From contig JAHHMJ010000368.1 of the NCBI GenBank assembly GCA_018678395.1, forward strand, positions 1 through 7,382: a DNA stretch of 7,382 bases, given 5' to 3'. The notes under the pieces are model-generated. The model was not told the origin of the DNA, made no database searches, and saw nothing but the letters and a program-made list of their open reading frames with translations. A program made the position numbers and the translations under genes. How positions within the stretch are numbered: position 1 is the stretch's first letter; each line of letters opens with the position of its first letter. Shown here piece after piece: positions 1 to 5,870 of the stretch. This DNA comes from Gemmatimonadota bacterium (GTDB taxonomy: Bacteria > Gemmatimonadota > Gemmatimonadetes > Longimicrobiales > Gaopeijiaceae).

Positions 1-484
1 CCTCGATACCGAGCGTCCCCAGCGCCGTCAGGGCGAGAAGCGCCCACAGGCTCAGGCGCGCGACGAAGCTCACGACTCCAACCGCGGTCGCCATCCCGGG
101 ATCGTCTTCGAGATGCTCCTTCTTCCACCGCTGGATGAGGTAGTTGATCACCCCCATCCCCCAGAACCCGGCCTGGAGATGGAGCCCGATCACCAGGATC
201 CCCTGGAGCACCCTGTCCGCCGTTTCCGGCAGATCCAGCGGCTGCGCGGCGGCCCACAGCACGATCAGGACGATGAAGAGCGTGCGCGTCTTGGCCAGCA
301 GTTCGACGATCAGGTCGTCGATGTCGTTCTCGGTCTTCCGCGCCAGCACCCGCACGCGCCCCAGCGCCCAGCCGAACAGAATGCGCAGCACGATGGCCGC
401 GACGACGGCCGTGCCGAGCGCGATGAGAATCTGCTGGACCGGCACCCCGCCGATGGAGGCGTCGAGGATGTCCTGGAGGTTCAT
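1..484 (-). CDS. MscS-type mechanosensitive ion channel, N-terminal part (cut by left edge)
   Basis: Partial gene: 161 residues from the start are visible and the rest lies left of the window. The visible part is an inner-membrane domain with about four hydrophobic segments (roughly residues 15-41, 66-84, 93-117 and 134-158). A charged stretch, RKTENDIDDL, sits after the first. A hydrophobic segment ending in LTALGTLGIE is where MscS-family proteins approach the pore-lining helix. MscS-family channels open under membrane tension and release solutes after hypo-osmotic shock. The diagnostic pore helix and beta-domain would be outside the window, so the call rests on the layout of the membrane domain and remembered family resemblance. 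The ATG (484-482) overlaps the lspA stop as ATGA, so translation is probably coupled to lspA. A generic multi-pass membrane protein is the alternative. Confidence 0.72.
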   Translation of the reverse strand, partial: MNLQDILDASIGGVPVQQILIALGTAVVAAIVLRILFGWALGRVRVLARKTENDIDDLIVELLAKTRTLFIVLIVLWAAAQPLDLPETADRVLQGILVIGLHLQAGFWGMGVINYLIQRWKKEHLEDDPGMATAVGVVSFVARLSLWALLALTALGTLGIE

Positions 485-1035
485 ACCGACCCCTCGGCTG
501 CACCGGCCGAGCCGTCGCCCGTCTGCGCCGCGGCCTCGGCCTCAAGAGCCGCGGCACGTTCCCGCTTCTCCTCCTGCCAAAAGGAGAGTGCCAGCATGAT
601 GGCTCCACAGCTGATGCCGATGTCGGCGACGTTGAAGATCGGGAAGTTCCAGAAGCCGAGATCCACCGGCCCGAAGAAATCGACCACGCCCCTCGACCAG
701 CGCACCCGGTCGTACAGGTTGCCGAGCGCTCCGGCAGCGACCAGCGAGATGGCCATCACCCGGAAGAGGTCCCGGTCCTCGGTCTGTCGGTAGAGCACGA
801 TCAGGAGGCCGAGCGCCACGAAGGTGATCGGCACGAAGAGCCAGCGCGAATCATCGCCCACCGAGAGACCGAACGCCGCACCCTTGTTGAACGCGAGCGT
901 GAGGGGCAGCAATCCACCGAGCGTGTCGATGGAACGTCCCCCGTCCAGCGCGGCGAGCGCCCAGCGCTTCGTGACGAAGTCCACCGCGAGAACCACGGGG
1001 AGCACGATGAGCGGTATGGAGAGCTTTGCGCGCAC
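481..1035 (-). CDS. lspA: Lipoprotein signal peptidase (signal peptidase II)
   Basis: Inner-membrane aspartyl peptidase that removes the signal peptide of diacylglyceryl-modified prolipoproteins at the lipobox cysteine. From the chosen GTG (1035) the protein has 184 residues, against a usual 155-175. Family motifs in order: D19 and TK in VDFVTKRW, FNKGAAFG (49-56), AGALGNLYDR (101-110), GVVDF (116-120) and FNVADIGI (134-141). D119 and D138 fit the catalytic aspartate pair, and their 19-residue spacing matches that recalled for characterised LspA. Four membrane segments are plausible. The frame stays open to 1236, but the extra N-terminal residues are Arg/Pro-rich and unlike LspA, and the GTG falls just before the first membrane helix. 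No clear Shine-Dalgarno precedes it. The last 30 residues are an unusual Glu/Ala-rich then Gly/Ser-rich tail. Its usual partner ileS is not adjacent; a DUF411 gene is divergent instead. Confidence 0.93.
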   Translation of the reverse strand: MRAKLSIPLIVLPVVLAVDFVTKRWALAALDGGRSIDTLGGLLPLTLAFNKGAAFGLSVGDDSRWLFVPITFVALGLLIVLYRQTEDRDLFRVMAISLVAAGALGNLYDRVRWSRGVVDFFGPVDLGFWNFPIFNVADIGISCGAIMLALSFWQEEKRERAAALEAEAAAQTGDGSAGAAEGSV

Positions 1036-1144
1036 GGATCGGATGGAGTCGAGCGGAGAGTGGGCGTCGCGTGTTGCACCCCGAGAGCTGACGGGCGTTC
1101 CCGCGAAGCGCCCGCGCACTTGAGCCGCAGGGTATCTGCATGCG

Positions 1145-1150
1145 ATTGTA
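1145..1150 (-). promoter_or_regulatory. Possible -10 element for lspA
   Basis: TACAAT on the minus strand matches five of six bases of the sigma-70 -10 consensus in otherwise GC-rich DNA. It would give a leader of about 100 nt before the lspA GTG. The hexamer 17 bp upstream (GCGGGA) is a poor -35, so this is only a candidate. Confidence 0.25.
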
Positions 1151-1207
1151 CGTGCGCCGGACATCCTTCCCGCCGGCGCGCCAGAACCGCAATGGAGCTC
1201 GATCGAC

Positions 1208-1756
1208 ATGCGTGGACCGCTCGTTCTTCTCGGCACCGTCCTTCTTGGAGGCGCCGTCTTCTTCGGCGTTGCGCGCTACCCCGGCGACGCCGAGGTGCCC
1301 GAACCGGCACCGGTCGCGGCGACCGAGTCCGCCCAGCCCGCCGAGATCACCATGGTCTCCGACATCGGCGCGTCGCTCCCCTCGGTGAAAGTCTACAAGG
1401 CGCCGACCTGCGGTTGCTGTGGCGACTGGATCACGCATCTGCGTGAGCACGGCTTCGAGGTCGAGGCCGTCGACACCAACGAGATGATGACCATCAAGGC
1501 CGCGCTCGGCATCGCGCCCGCCATGGGATCCTGCCACACGGCCGAGATCGGCGACTACGTGATCGAGGGCCACGTGCCGGCCGAGGCGATCGCCGACTTC
1601 ATGGCACAGGCGCCTGCCGATGCGATCGGCCTGACGGTTCCCGGCATGCCCGTGGGCTCGCCCGGGATGGAGGTCGACGGCATGGCCGCCGATCCCTACG
1701 ACGTCATCCAGCTCGGCACCGACGGCTCGAACTCGGTCTTCCGCTCGTACCGCTGA
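1208..1756 (+). CDS. DUF411 (CopG-like) putative copper/metal-binding protein, membrane-targeted
   Basis: A 182-residue protein of the DUF411 family, which includes the periplasmic copper-resistance protein CopG, a thioredoxin-like fold binding a copper cluster. An N-terminal hydrophobic helix (about 5-22) acts as export signal or anchor. An Ala/Pro/Glu-rich linker to about residue 55 precedes the DUF411 domain. The domain shows VKVYKAPTCGCCGDW, with C68, C70 and C71 in the CxCC motif, then C109-H110 in MGSCHTA, H122 in IEGHVPA, and the Met-containing loop VPGMPVGSPGME (144-155). These Cys, His and Met residues are the likely metal ligands, and the family's usual PYDV follows near 163-166. 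GGAG at 1194-1197 lies 10 nt before the ATG. The gene stands alone on its strand, divergent from lspA. Family membership is clear; a role in copper handling or detoxification is inferred, and no copper pump or regulator gene is in the window. Confidence 0.9.
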   Translation: MRGPLVLLGTVLLGGAVFFGVARYPGDAEVPEPAPVAATESAQPAEITMVSDIGASLPSVKVYKAPTCGCCGDWITHLREHGFEVEAVDTNEMMTIKAALGIAPAMGSCHTAEIGDYVIEGHVPAEAIADFMAQAPADAIGLTVPGMPVGSPGMEVDGMAADPYDVIQLGTDGSNSVFRSYR

Positions 1757-1777
1757 GCGCAGACGCGTAGGCCCACC

Positions 1778-1798
1778 GGTCGAGAAAGCCCCTCGGCC
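1778..1798. terminator. Hairpin between convergent genes, possible bidirectional terminator
   Basis: GGTCGAG (1778-1784) pairs with CTCGGCC (1792-1798) around a 7-nt loop, giving seven pairs including one G-T. It fills the 42-bp gap between the stops of the DUF411 gene and the convergent PQQ dehydrogenase gene. There is no T-tract on either side, so it is not a canonical intrinsic terminator. Short GC-rich hairpins also arise by chance in such DNA. Confidence 0.35.
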
Positions 1799-2953
1799 TC
1801 AGGCGCCGCCCGCGGTCGTTCCCGGCTCGAGCCGCCAGAGCGGCGCCCTGCCCGAGTCGACCAGCACGTAGATCAGCCCGTCGGGTCCGACCCGCACGTC
1901 GCGGATCCGTTGTCCCCGGTCCGCGAGAAGCTCTTCGCCGGAAACCACGGCGTCGCCCTCGAGGGTGAGCCGCGCCAGGTGCACCGCCGCGAGTCCTCCG
2001 ACGAACGCGCTGCCCCGCCACTCCGGAAAGGCATCTCCCTCGTAGAACGCGAGGCCCGAGGTGGCGATGGACGGCACCCAGTAGTGCACGGGCTGCTCGA
2101 GTCCCGGCGCCTCGCTGATCCCGTCTCCGACCGGCGTCCCGTTGTAGTTGATCCCGTACGTGATCGTCGGCCAGCCGTAGTTCACCTCGGGCCGAATGAT
2201 GTTGAGCTCGTCGCCCCCGCGTGGACCGTGCTCGGTCTCCCAGAGCTGGTCCGTTCCCGGACGGAAGGCGAGCCCCTGGGGACTGCGGATCCCGGTGGCC
2301 CAGATCTCGGGCCGAACGTCGGCGCGTCCCACGAACGGGTTATCGGCCGGGACGCGGCCGTCGTCGTGGAGCCGAACGATGGTGCCCTGGTGATTGAGGG
2401 GATTCTGGGCCTGGTCCCGCTCGCCCCGATCCCCGATGGACACGAAGAGATGGTCCTCACCGTCGAACGCCAGTCGCGACCCGAAGTGCACCCCGTTCTC
2501 GGTGAAGGCGTCGGCCTCGAAGATCTCCTCGACGTCGCTCAGCGCCGAGCCGTCGAAGCGGCCGCGTACGACGGCCGTGGTGGCGGTGCCCCCCGGTCCG
2601 GGCTTGGAGTAGCTGAGATACACCCAGCCCGTCGACTCGAAGTCGGGGTGGAGTGCGACGTCGAGCAGCCCCCCCTGCCCCCGTGACCACACCTCGGGCA
2701 CGCCCGAAACGGGCGCCTCGACGAGCGCTCCGTTCCGAACCACGCGCAGGCGGCCCGGACGCTCCGTGACCAGCATGTCCCCACCCGGCAGAAACGCCAT
2801 CCCCCACGGATGCTCGAGCCCCTCGACGACGGTGGTCACGCGAAACCCGGCCTCCTGGTCCGACGCCGTGGCCGGGGTCGTCTCGGCGCAGCCGCCGAGG
2901 ATCGCGAACACGGCGAGGGCCAGGGTGCCGTTGAAGAGGGAGCGAGTGGGCAT
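1799..2953 (-). CDS. PQQ-dependent sugar (aldose) dehydrogenase, lipoprotein
   Basis: A 384-residue soluble-glucose-dehydrogenase-like protein (GSDH family, as in E. coli Asd/YliI) that oxidises aldoses to lactones with pyrroloquinoline quinone and calcium. Residues 1-22 are a lipoprotein signal: MPTR, a hydrophobic stretch, then the lipobox LGGC with C22 as lipidation site. This implies membrane anchoring on the periplasmic side. Six-bladed propeller motifs in order: EHPWGMAFLPGG (47-58), RPGRLR, GLLDVALHPDF (95-105), HFGSRLAFDG (156-165), SIGDRG (172-177), NPLNHQGTIVRL (184-195), WATGIRSPQG (218-227), EHGPRGGDELN (241-251), NYGWP (258-262) and a closing VGPDGLIYVL (355-364). H156 is the likely counterpart of the catalytic histidine and R223 of a PQQ-contacting arginine. 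GGAG at 2964-2967 lies 10 nt upstream of the ATG. Divergent from the GbsR-like regulator. No PQQ biosynthesis gene is visible; the substrate cannot be told. Confidence 0.93.
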   Translation of the reverse strand: MPTRSLFNGTLALAVFAILGGCAETTPATASDQEAGFRVTTVVEGLEHPWGMAFLPGGDMLVTERPGRLRVVRNGALVEAPVSGVPEVWSRGQGGLLDVALHPDFESTGWVYLSYSKPGPGGTATTAVVRGRFDGSALSDVEEIFEADAFTENGVHFGSRLAFDGEDHLFVSIGDRGERDQAQNPLNHQGTIVRLHDDGRVPADNPFVGRADVRPEIWATGIRSPQGLAFRPGTDQLWETEHGPRGGDELNIIRPEVNYGWPTITYGINYNGTPVGDGISEAPGLEQPVHYWVPSIATSGLAFYEGDAFPEWRGSAFVGGLAAVHLARLTLEGDAVVSGEELLADRGQRIRDVRVGPDGLIYVLVDSGRAPLWRLEPGTTAGGA

Positions 2954-2989
2954 GGGTCGAAGCTCCAGGGGATTGCGGGTACGAGAGTA

Positions 2990-3050
2990 CGGGTCGGGCC
3001 GAGGTGCGTGCGCAGTCTCTACCCGTCGCCGAGCGATCGGGTTCGGGCCG
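2990..3050. repeat. Imperfect direct repeat in divergent intergenic region
   Basis: CGGGTCGGGCCG (2990-3001) recurs as CGGGTTCGGGCCG (3038-3050), one inserted T, about 48 bp apart. Both copies lie between the divergent PQQ dehydrogenase and regulator genes. They could be operator-like sites, but GC-rich low-complexity words repeat easily. Confidence 0.25.
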
Positions 3051-3057
3051 GCTCCGC

Positions 3058-3100
3058 TGGACCTCGAGCACCGCTCGCCCTACCCTGTACGTTCGAAACG
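3058..3100 (+). promoter_or_regulatory. Candidate promoter and small dyad upstream of GbsR-like gene
   Basis: TGGACC (3058-3063) and TACCCT (3081-3086) are separated by 17 bp, a sigma-70-like arrangement with weak hexamers. Just downstream is CGTTCGAAACG (3090-3100), in which CGTT and AACG form an inverted repeat around CGA. It ends 26 nt before the regulator's ATG, a suitable place for autoregulation. The arms are only 4 bp, so this is a suggestion. Confidence 0.25.
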
Positions 3101-3126
3101 ACGTGAACGCAAAGCCCCCGTGTCCC

Positions 3127-3567
3127 ATGAGCCAGGATCCGAACACCTTCATCGAGGCGATGGCTCTACATCTCCAGAGCCTCGGACTCCCGCGTTCGAC
3201 CGGTCGTGTCTTCGGGTGCCTGCTCCTTCACTCCGAGCCGATTTCGCTGGACGACCTCACCGAGGAACTCGGCATCAGCAAGGCGAGCGCGAGCACCGGC
3301 GCGCGGTATCTGGAGCGATTGGGGCTCGTGGAACGCGTGGCCCGTCCCGGCGCCCGCAAGGACTACTACCAGACCGTCGGCGACCCCGCGCGTGCACTGG
3401 TGCTCCACGTCGATTCGGTGCGCGAGATGGGACGGATCCTGAACGACGGCCTCAAGGCGGTCCCGGGCCACCGTTCGGAGGTCCGCACCCGCCTGAACCG
3501 GATGGTTCAGATCCACAAGGAAGCGACGTCGTTTCTGGAGAAGCTCCTGCGGCGGCGGTACGGCTGA
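3127..3567 (+). CDS. MarR/GbsR-like winged-helix transcriptional regulator
   Basis: A 146-residue DNA-binding protein. The central winged helix-turn-helix spans about residues 25-85: RVFGCLLLHSEPISLDDL, then the helix-turn-helix ELGISKASASTGARYLERLGLVERV, then a wing around RPGARKDYY (73-81). The order of a leading helix (FIEAMALHLQSLGLPRSTGR), this HTH and a helical C-terminus is typical of GbsR-type proteins, a MarR-related group whose Bacillus member represses choline and glycine betaine genes. The ATG at 3127 is chosen because the family starts shortly before such a leading helix. The frame stays open to 3004, but those residues are Arg/Ser/Pro-rich and unlike the family. No good Shine-Dalgarno is visible. 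It is divergent from the PQQ dehydrogenase and precedes DUF481 and the monooxygenase, so these are plausible targets. The effector is unknown. Confidence 0.85.
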   Translation: MSQDPNTFIEAMALHLQSLGLPRSTGRVFGCLLLHSEPISLDDLTEELGISKASASTGARYLERLGLVERVARPGARKDYYQTVGDPARALVLHVDSVREMGRILNDGLKAVPGHRSEVRTRLNRMVQIHKEATSFLEKLLRRRYG

Positions 3568-3615
3568 CGGCACCGGACGTGGGCCGGACCTCGACCGGAT
3601 CCAGCGTCCGTGCCG
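3568..3615 (+). terminator. Long interrupted stem-loop after the GbsR-like gene (terminator or RNA element)
   Basis: Starting at the base after the regulator's TGA, the outer stem pairs 3568-3573 with 3610-3615 and, after one bulged C (3574), 3575-3579 with 3605-3609. A middle stem pairs 3580-3582 with 3601-3603, and an inner stem pairs 3584-3587 with 3595-3598, closed by the 7-nt loop ACCTCGA. That is 18 pairs, nearly all G-C, broken only by small bulges. No T-tract follows; GGGGGG does. It may terminate regulator transcription before the DUF481 gene, or act as a structured leader element or protein-binding dyad. Confidence 0.5.
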
Positions 3616-3671
3616 GGGGGTAGCCCGGGGCTGATCCCGAATCCGCTCTCTCTCTTCTTCCGGTACGCTCC

Positions 3672-4556
3672 ATGACCTTTCGACGGCTTCTTCTGCGCAC
3701 GTCGCTCTTCACGCTCGTTCCGCTGGCGCTCGTCGGCATCGCTCAGCCCACCGCCGCCCAGGACGACGAGGATCCCGCCCGCACCCGCTGGGTCGCACAG
3801 GCCGAACTGACCACCGTGCTCAGCCAGGGCAACTCCGAGTCGTTCACCGCGGGCCTCGGGGCCGTCGTGCGCCGGCAGTGGGAGAAGGACGGACTGCGTT
3901 TCGAGATCGGGGGGATCCGGACCGAGGCGACCCGCATCACGCGCCAGGCGATCGGCACGCCCACGGACTTCCTGGTTCAGACGACCTCGGACTCCGAGAA
4001 GACGGCGGAATCGCTCTTCGCGCGCGCCCGCTACGACCGCAGTCTCTCCGAGAGCTTCTTCACCTACACCGAGCTCGACTGGCTGCGAAACACCTTCGCG
4101 GGGATCGACAACCGCACCCTGATCGCGCTCGGCGCCGGTAACACCTGGGTCGACAGCGATCGCGCACGCTTCAAGACCACGCTGGCGGTCACCTACACGA
4201 CGCAGAACGACGTCGTGGACGATCCGACGGCCAAGTCCAGCTTCGCGGGCGGTCGGGCGGGCTACGAGTACTGGAATCAGCTCACGGGCAGCACCGAGTT
4301 CGAGAGCCACCTGGTGGTCGACCTGAACGTCGACACCACCGACGATGTGCGCTTCGACCTGGTCAACTCGCTGGCGGTCAGCATCAGCGACCGCCTTGCG
4401 CTGAAGCCGAGCCTCCAGCTGCTCTTCCGCAATCGGCCCTCGCTGACCGAGGTCGGTCTCTTCACCGCCGGTGGGAGCGACACGGGTGACACCGTGCTCG
4501 CGGAGCTCGAAAAGCTCGACACCTTCTTCCGGCTGGCGCTGGCCCTCAAGCTGTAG
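3672..4556 (+). CDS. DUF481 family outer-membrane protein
   Basis: A 294-residue exported protein. Residues 1-29 are a signal peptide: MTFRR, a hydrophobic core (about 11-24), and a likely Sec cleavage at TAA before QDDED. The mature part starts with WVAQAELTTVLSQGNSES (40-57), the first strand and GN turn typical of DUF481, annotated in E. coli as the salt-induced outer-membrane protein YdiY. Alternating-polarity strands follow (for example FTYTELDWL, TLAVTYTTQ, SHLVVDLNV), suggesting a beta-barrel. The last strand ends LALALKL rather than in the usual terminal aromatic residue. The ATG at 3672 directly precedes the signal peptide. A 16-nt pyrimidine tract (3646-3661) sits near where a Shine-Dalgarno would be. 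The FMO gene begins 12 nt downstream, so co-transcription is likely. The function of DUF481 is not established; salt or pH response is known only for some members. Confidence 0.88.
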   Translation: MTFRRLLLRTSLFTLVPLALVGIAQPTAAQDDEDPARTRWVAQAELTTVLSQGNSESFTAGLGAVVRRQWEKDGLRFEIGGIRTEATRITRQAIGTPTDFLVQTTSDSEKTAESLFARARYDRSLSESFFTYTELDWLRNTFAGIDNRTLIALGAGNTWVDSDRARFKTTLAVTYTTQNDVVDDPTAKSSFAGGRAGYEYWNQLTGSTEFESHLVVDLNVDTTDDVRFDLVNSLAVSISDRLALKPSLQLLFRNRPSLTEVGLFTAGGSDTGDTVLAELEKLDTFFRLALALKL

Positions 4557-4568
4557 GACCTGCCCCCG

Positions 4569-5867
4569 ATGGCTCCGGACACGATCGGCATCGTCGGCGC
4601 GGGCCCCGCCGGGCTGGCCGCCGCATGGGCGCTGCAGCGCAGGGGACTCCCGTTCGAGATCCTCGACGCGGGACGCGGCGTCGGCGGCATCTGGGACATC
4701 GATCGCGACGAGACGCCGATGTACGAATCGGCACACTTCATTTCGTCGAAGACGCTCTCCGCGCTCCCGGGCCATCCCATGCCCGAGGACTACCCGGACT
4801 ACCCGCGCCACGACCGCATCCTCGAGTACATCCGGAGCTTCGCCTCCCGCCACGCACTCGACCGGCACGCGGTCTTCGGCGTGCGGGTGGTGCGTGCGGA
4901 GCGGGTCGACGGCGCCGCCTCCGGCTGGCGCGTCGAGACGGACGACGGCCAGGTGCGCCACTACCGAGCGCTCGTTCTCGCTACCGGCGCCAACTGGCAT
5001 CCGGTGGTGCCCGACGTCCCCGGCGAGTTCGAGGGCGAGGCCTATCACGCCTTCGAGTACCGATCTCCCGGTCAATTCGAGGGTCGCCGCGTACTCGTGG
5101 TGGGCGCAGGGAACTCCGGGTGTGACATCGTCTGCGACGCGGCGCGCTCGGCGGCGGCGGCCTTTCTCAGCCTCCGCCGCGGCTACCACTTCGTTCCCAA
5201 GTACGTCTTCGGCACGCCGTCGGACGTGTTCGCGGACCGCGGGCCGAAGCTGCCGGCGTGGCTCGAGCGCCGGGTCTTCGGCTTCCTGCTGCGACGGATC
5301 GTCGTCGGTGACCTGACCCGGTTCGGACTGCCGGAGCCGGATCACGACATCCTGGAGTCGCACCCGATCCTCAACAGCCACCTGCTCCACCACCTGGGCC
5401 ACGGCGATGTGGCGGTGCGCGGCGACGTCGCCGAACTGACAGCCGACGGAGTGCGTTTCGCCGACGGGCGCGAAGAGGCGGTCGATACGATCGTCTGGGC
5501 GACGGGCTATCAGCGCCGCTATCCGTTCCTCGCCGACGGGACGGTCCCCCGCCGCGACGAGGCGTACGACCTCTACCTCAACGTGGCGGATCGCACGAGC
5601 GACGATCTCTTCGTGATGGGACTCTTCGAGACCGACGGAGCGGCCTATCCGCTGTTCGGACTGCAAGCCCGCCTGATCGCCTCGGCGCTCGGTGCCCTCT
5701 CCGAGGACCGGAGAGCCGCCTACGATCGGCGCAGGGCGAGCGAGCGCCCGGATCTGCGCGGGGGACGGCGGTACCTGCAGACCCGCCGCCACCGGCACTA
5801 CGTGCAGGCGGACGCCTACGGACGTCAGTTGGAGAAGGAGCTGAGACGGCTCGGCGCGGACGCCTAG
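4569..5867 (+). CDS. Flavin-containing monooxygenase (class B, FMO-like)
   Basis: A 432-residue FAD- and NADPH-dependent oxygenase that would insert one oxygen atom at a soft nucleophile (N or S) or possibly a ketone. The FAD Rossmann motif GAGPAG is at 10-15, with the ribose-binding acidic region FEILDAG (29-35) and GVGGIW (37-42). The FMO fingerprint FxGxxxHxxxY(K/R) is at 154-165 as F154, G156, H160, Y164, R165. Tyr replaces the Trp of Baeyer-Villiger enzymes, which favours an FMO. The NADPH Rossmann motif GAGNSG is at 179-184, with R203-R204 suited to the 2'-phosphate, and ATGY is at 311-314. Length fits bacterial FMOs (430-460). AGGA (4555-4558), overlapping the end of the DUF481 gene, lies 10 nt before the ATG. 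Cytosolic. The Arg-rich C-terminus is probably natural. The substrate cannot be read from sequence; identity as trimethylamine monooxygenase is neither shown nor excluded. Confidence 0.92.
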   Translation: MAPDTIGIVGAGPAGLAAAWALQRRGLPFEILDAGRGVGGIWDIDRDETPMYESAHFISSKTLSALPGHPMPEDYPDYPRHDRILEYIRSFASRHALDRHAVFGVRVVRAERVDGAASGWRVETDDGQVRHYRALVLATGANWHPVVPDVPGEFEGEAYHAFEYRSPGQFEGRRVLVVGAGNSGCDIVCDAARSAAAAFLSLRRGYHFVPKYVFGTPSDVFADRGPKLPAWLERRVFGFLLRRIVVGDLTRFGLPEPDHDILESHPILNSHLLHHLGHGDVAVRGDVAELTADGVRFADGREEAVDTIVWATGYQRRYPFLADGTVPRRDEAYDLYLNVADRTSDDLFVMGLFETDGAAYPLFGLQARLIASALGALSEDRRAAYDRRRASERPDLRGGRRYLQTRRHRHYVQADAYGRQLEKELRRLGADA

Positions 5868-5870
5868 CGC

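Noticed and set aside
113..793. Plus-strand open frame of 226 codons
   Set aside because: It is antisense to the coupled mscS-like and lspA genes, and its His/Pro/Arg/Gln-rich translation resembles no protein family.
1120..1150. MerR/CueR-like promoter before the DUF411 gene: TTGAGC, 19-bp spacer with CGCA/TGCG dyad
   Set aside because: The spacing and dyad are suggestive for a copper gene, but the hexamer after the spacer (ATTGTA) matches the -10 consensus poorly and the arms are only 4 bp.
1036..1236. Extended N-terminus of lspA up to an ATG at 1236
   Set aside because: The extra 67 residues are Arg/Gly/Pro-rich, lack LspA features, and would overlap the start of the divergent DUF411 gene.
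1910..2686. Plus-strand open frame of 258 codons
   Set aside because: Shadow of the PQQ dehydrogenase gene on the other strand, which has well-ordered propeller motifs.
2979..2990. GTAC-gaga-GTAC inverted repeat upstream of the PQQ dehydrogenase gene
   Set aside because: Four-base arms that are themselves palindromic occur often by chance, and nothing else supports an operator.
3615..3630. Possible G-quadruplex (GGGGGG, then GGGG)
   Set aside because: Only two G-runs are close together; a standard four-run motif is not present.
3507..5798. A 763-codon open frame on the minus strand, antisense to the regulator end, DUF481 and FMO genes
   Set aside because: It runs opposite three genes with clear family motifs. 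Its translation is a Val/Glu/Arg/Asp/His-rich string without domains, membrane segments or motifs, as expected of an antisense frame in very GC-rich coding DNA.
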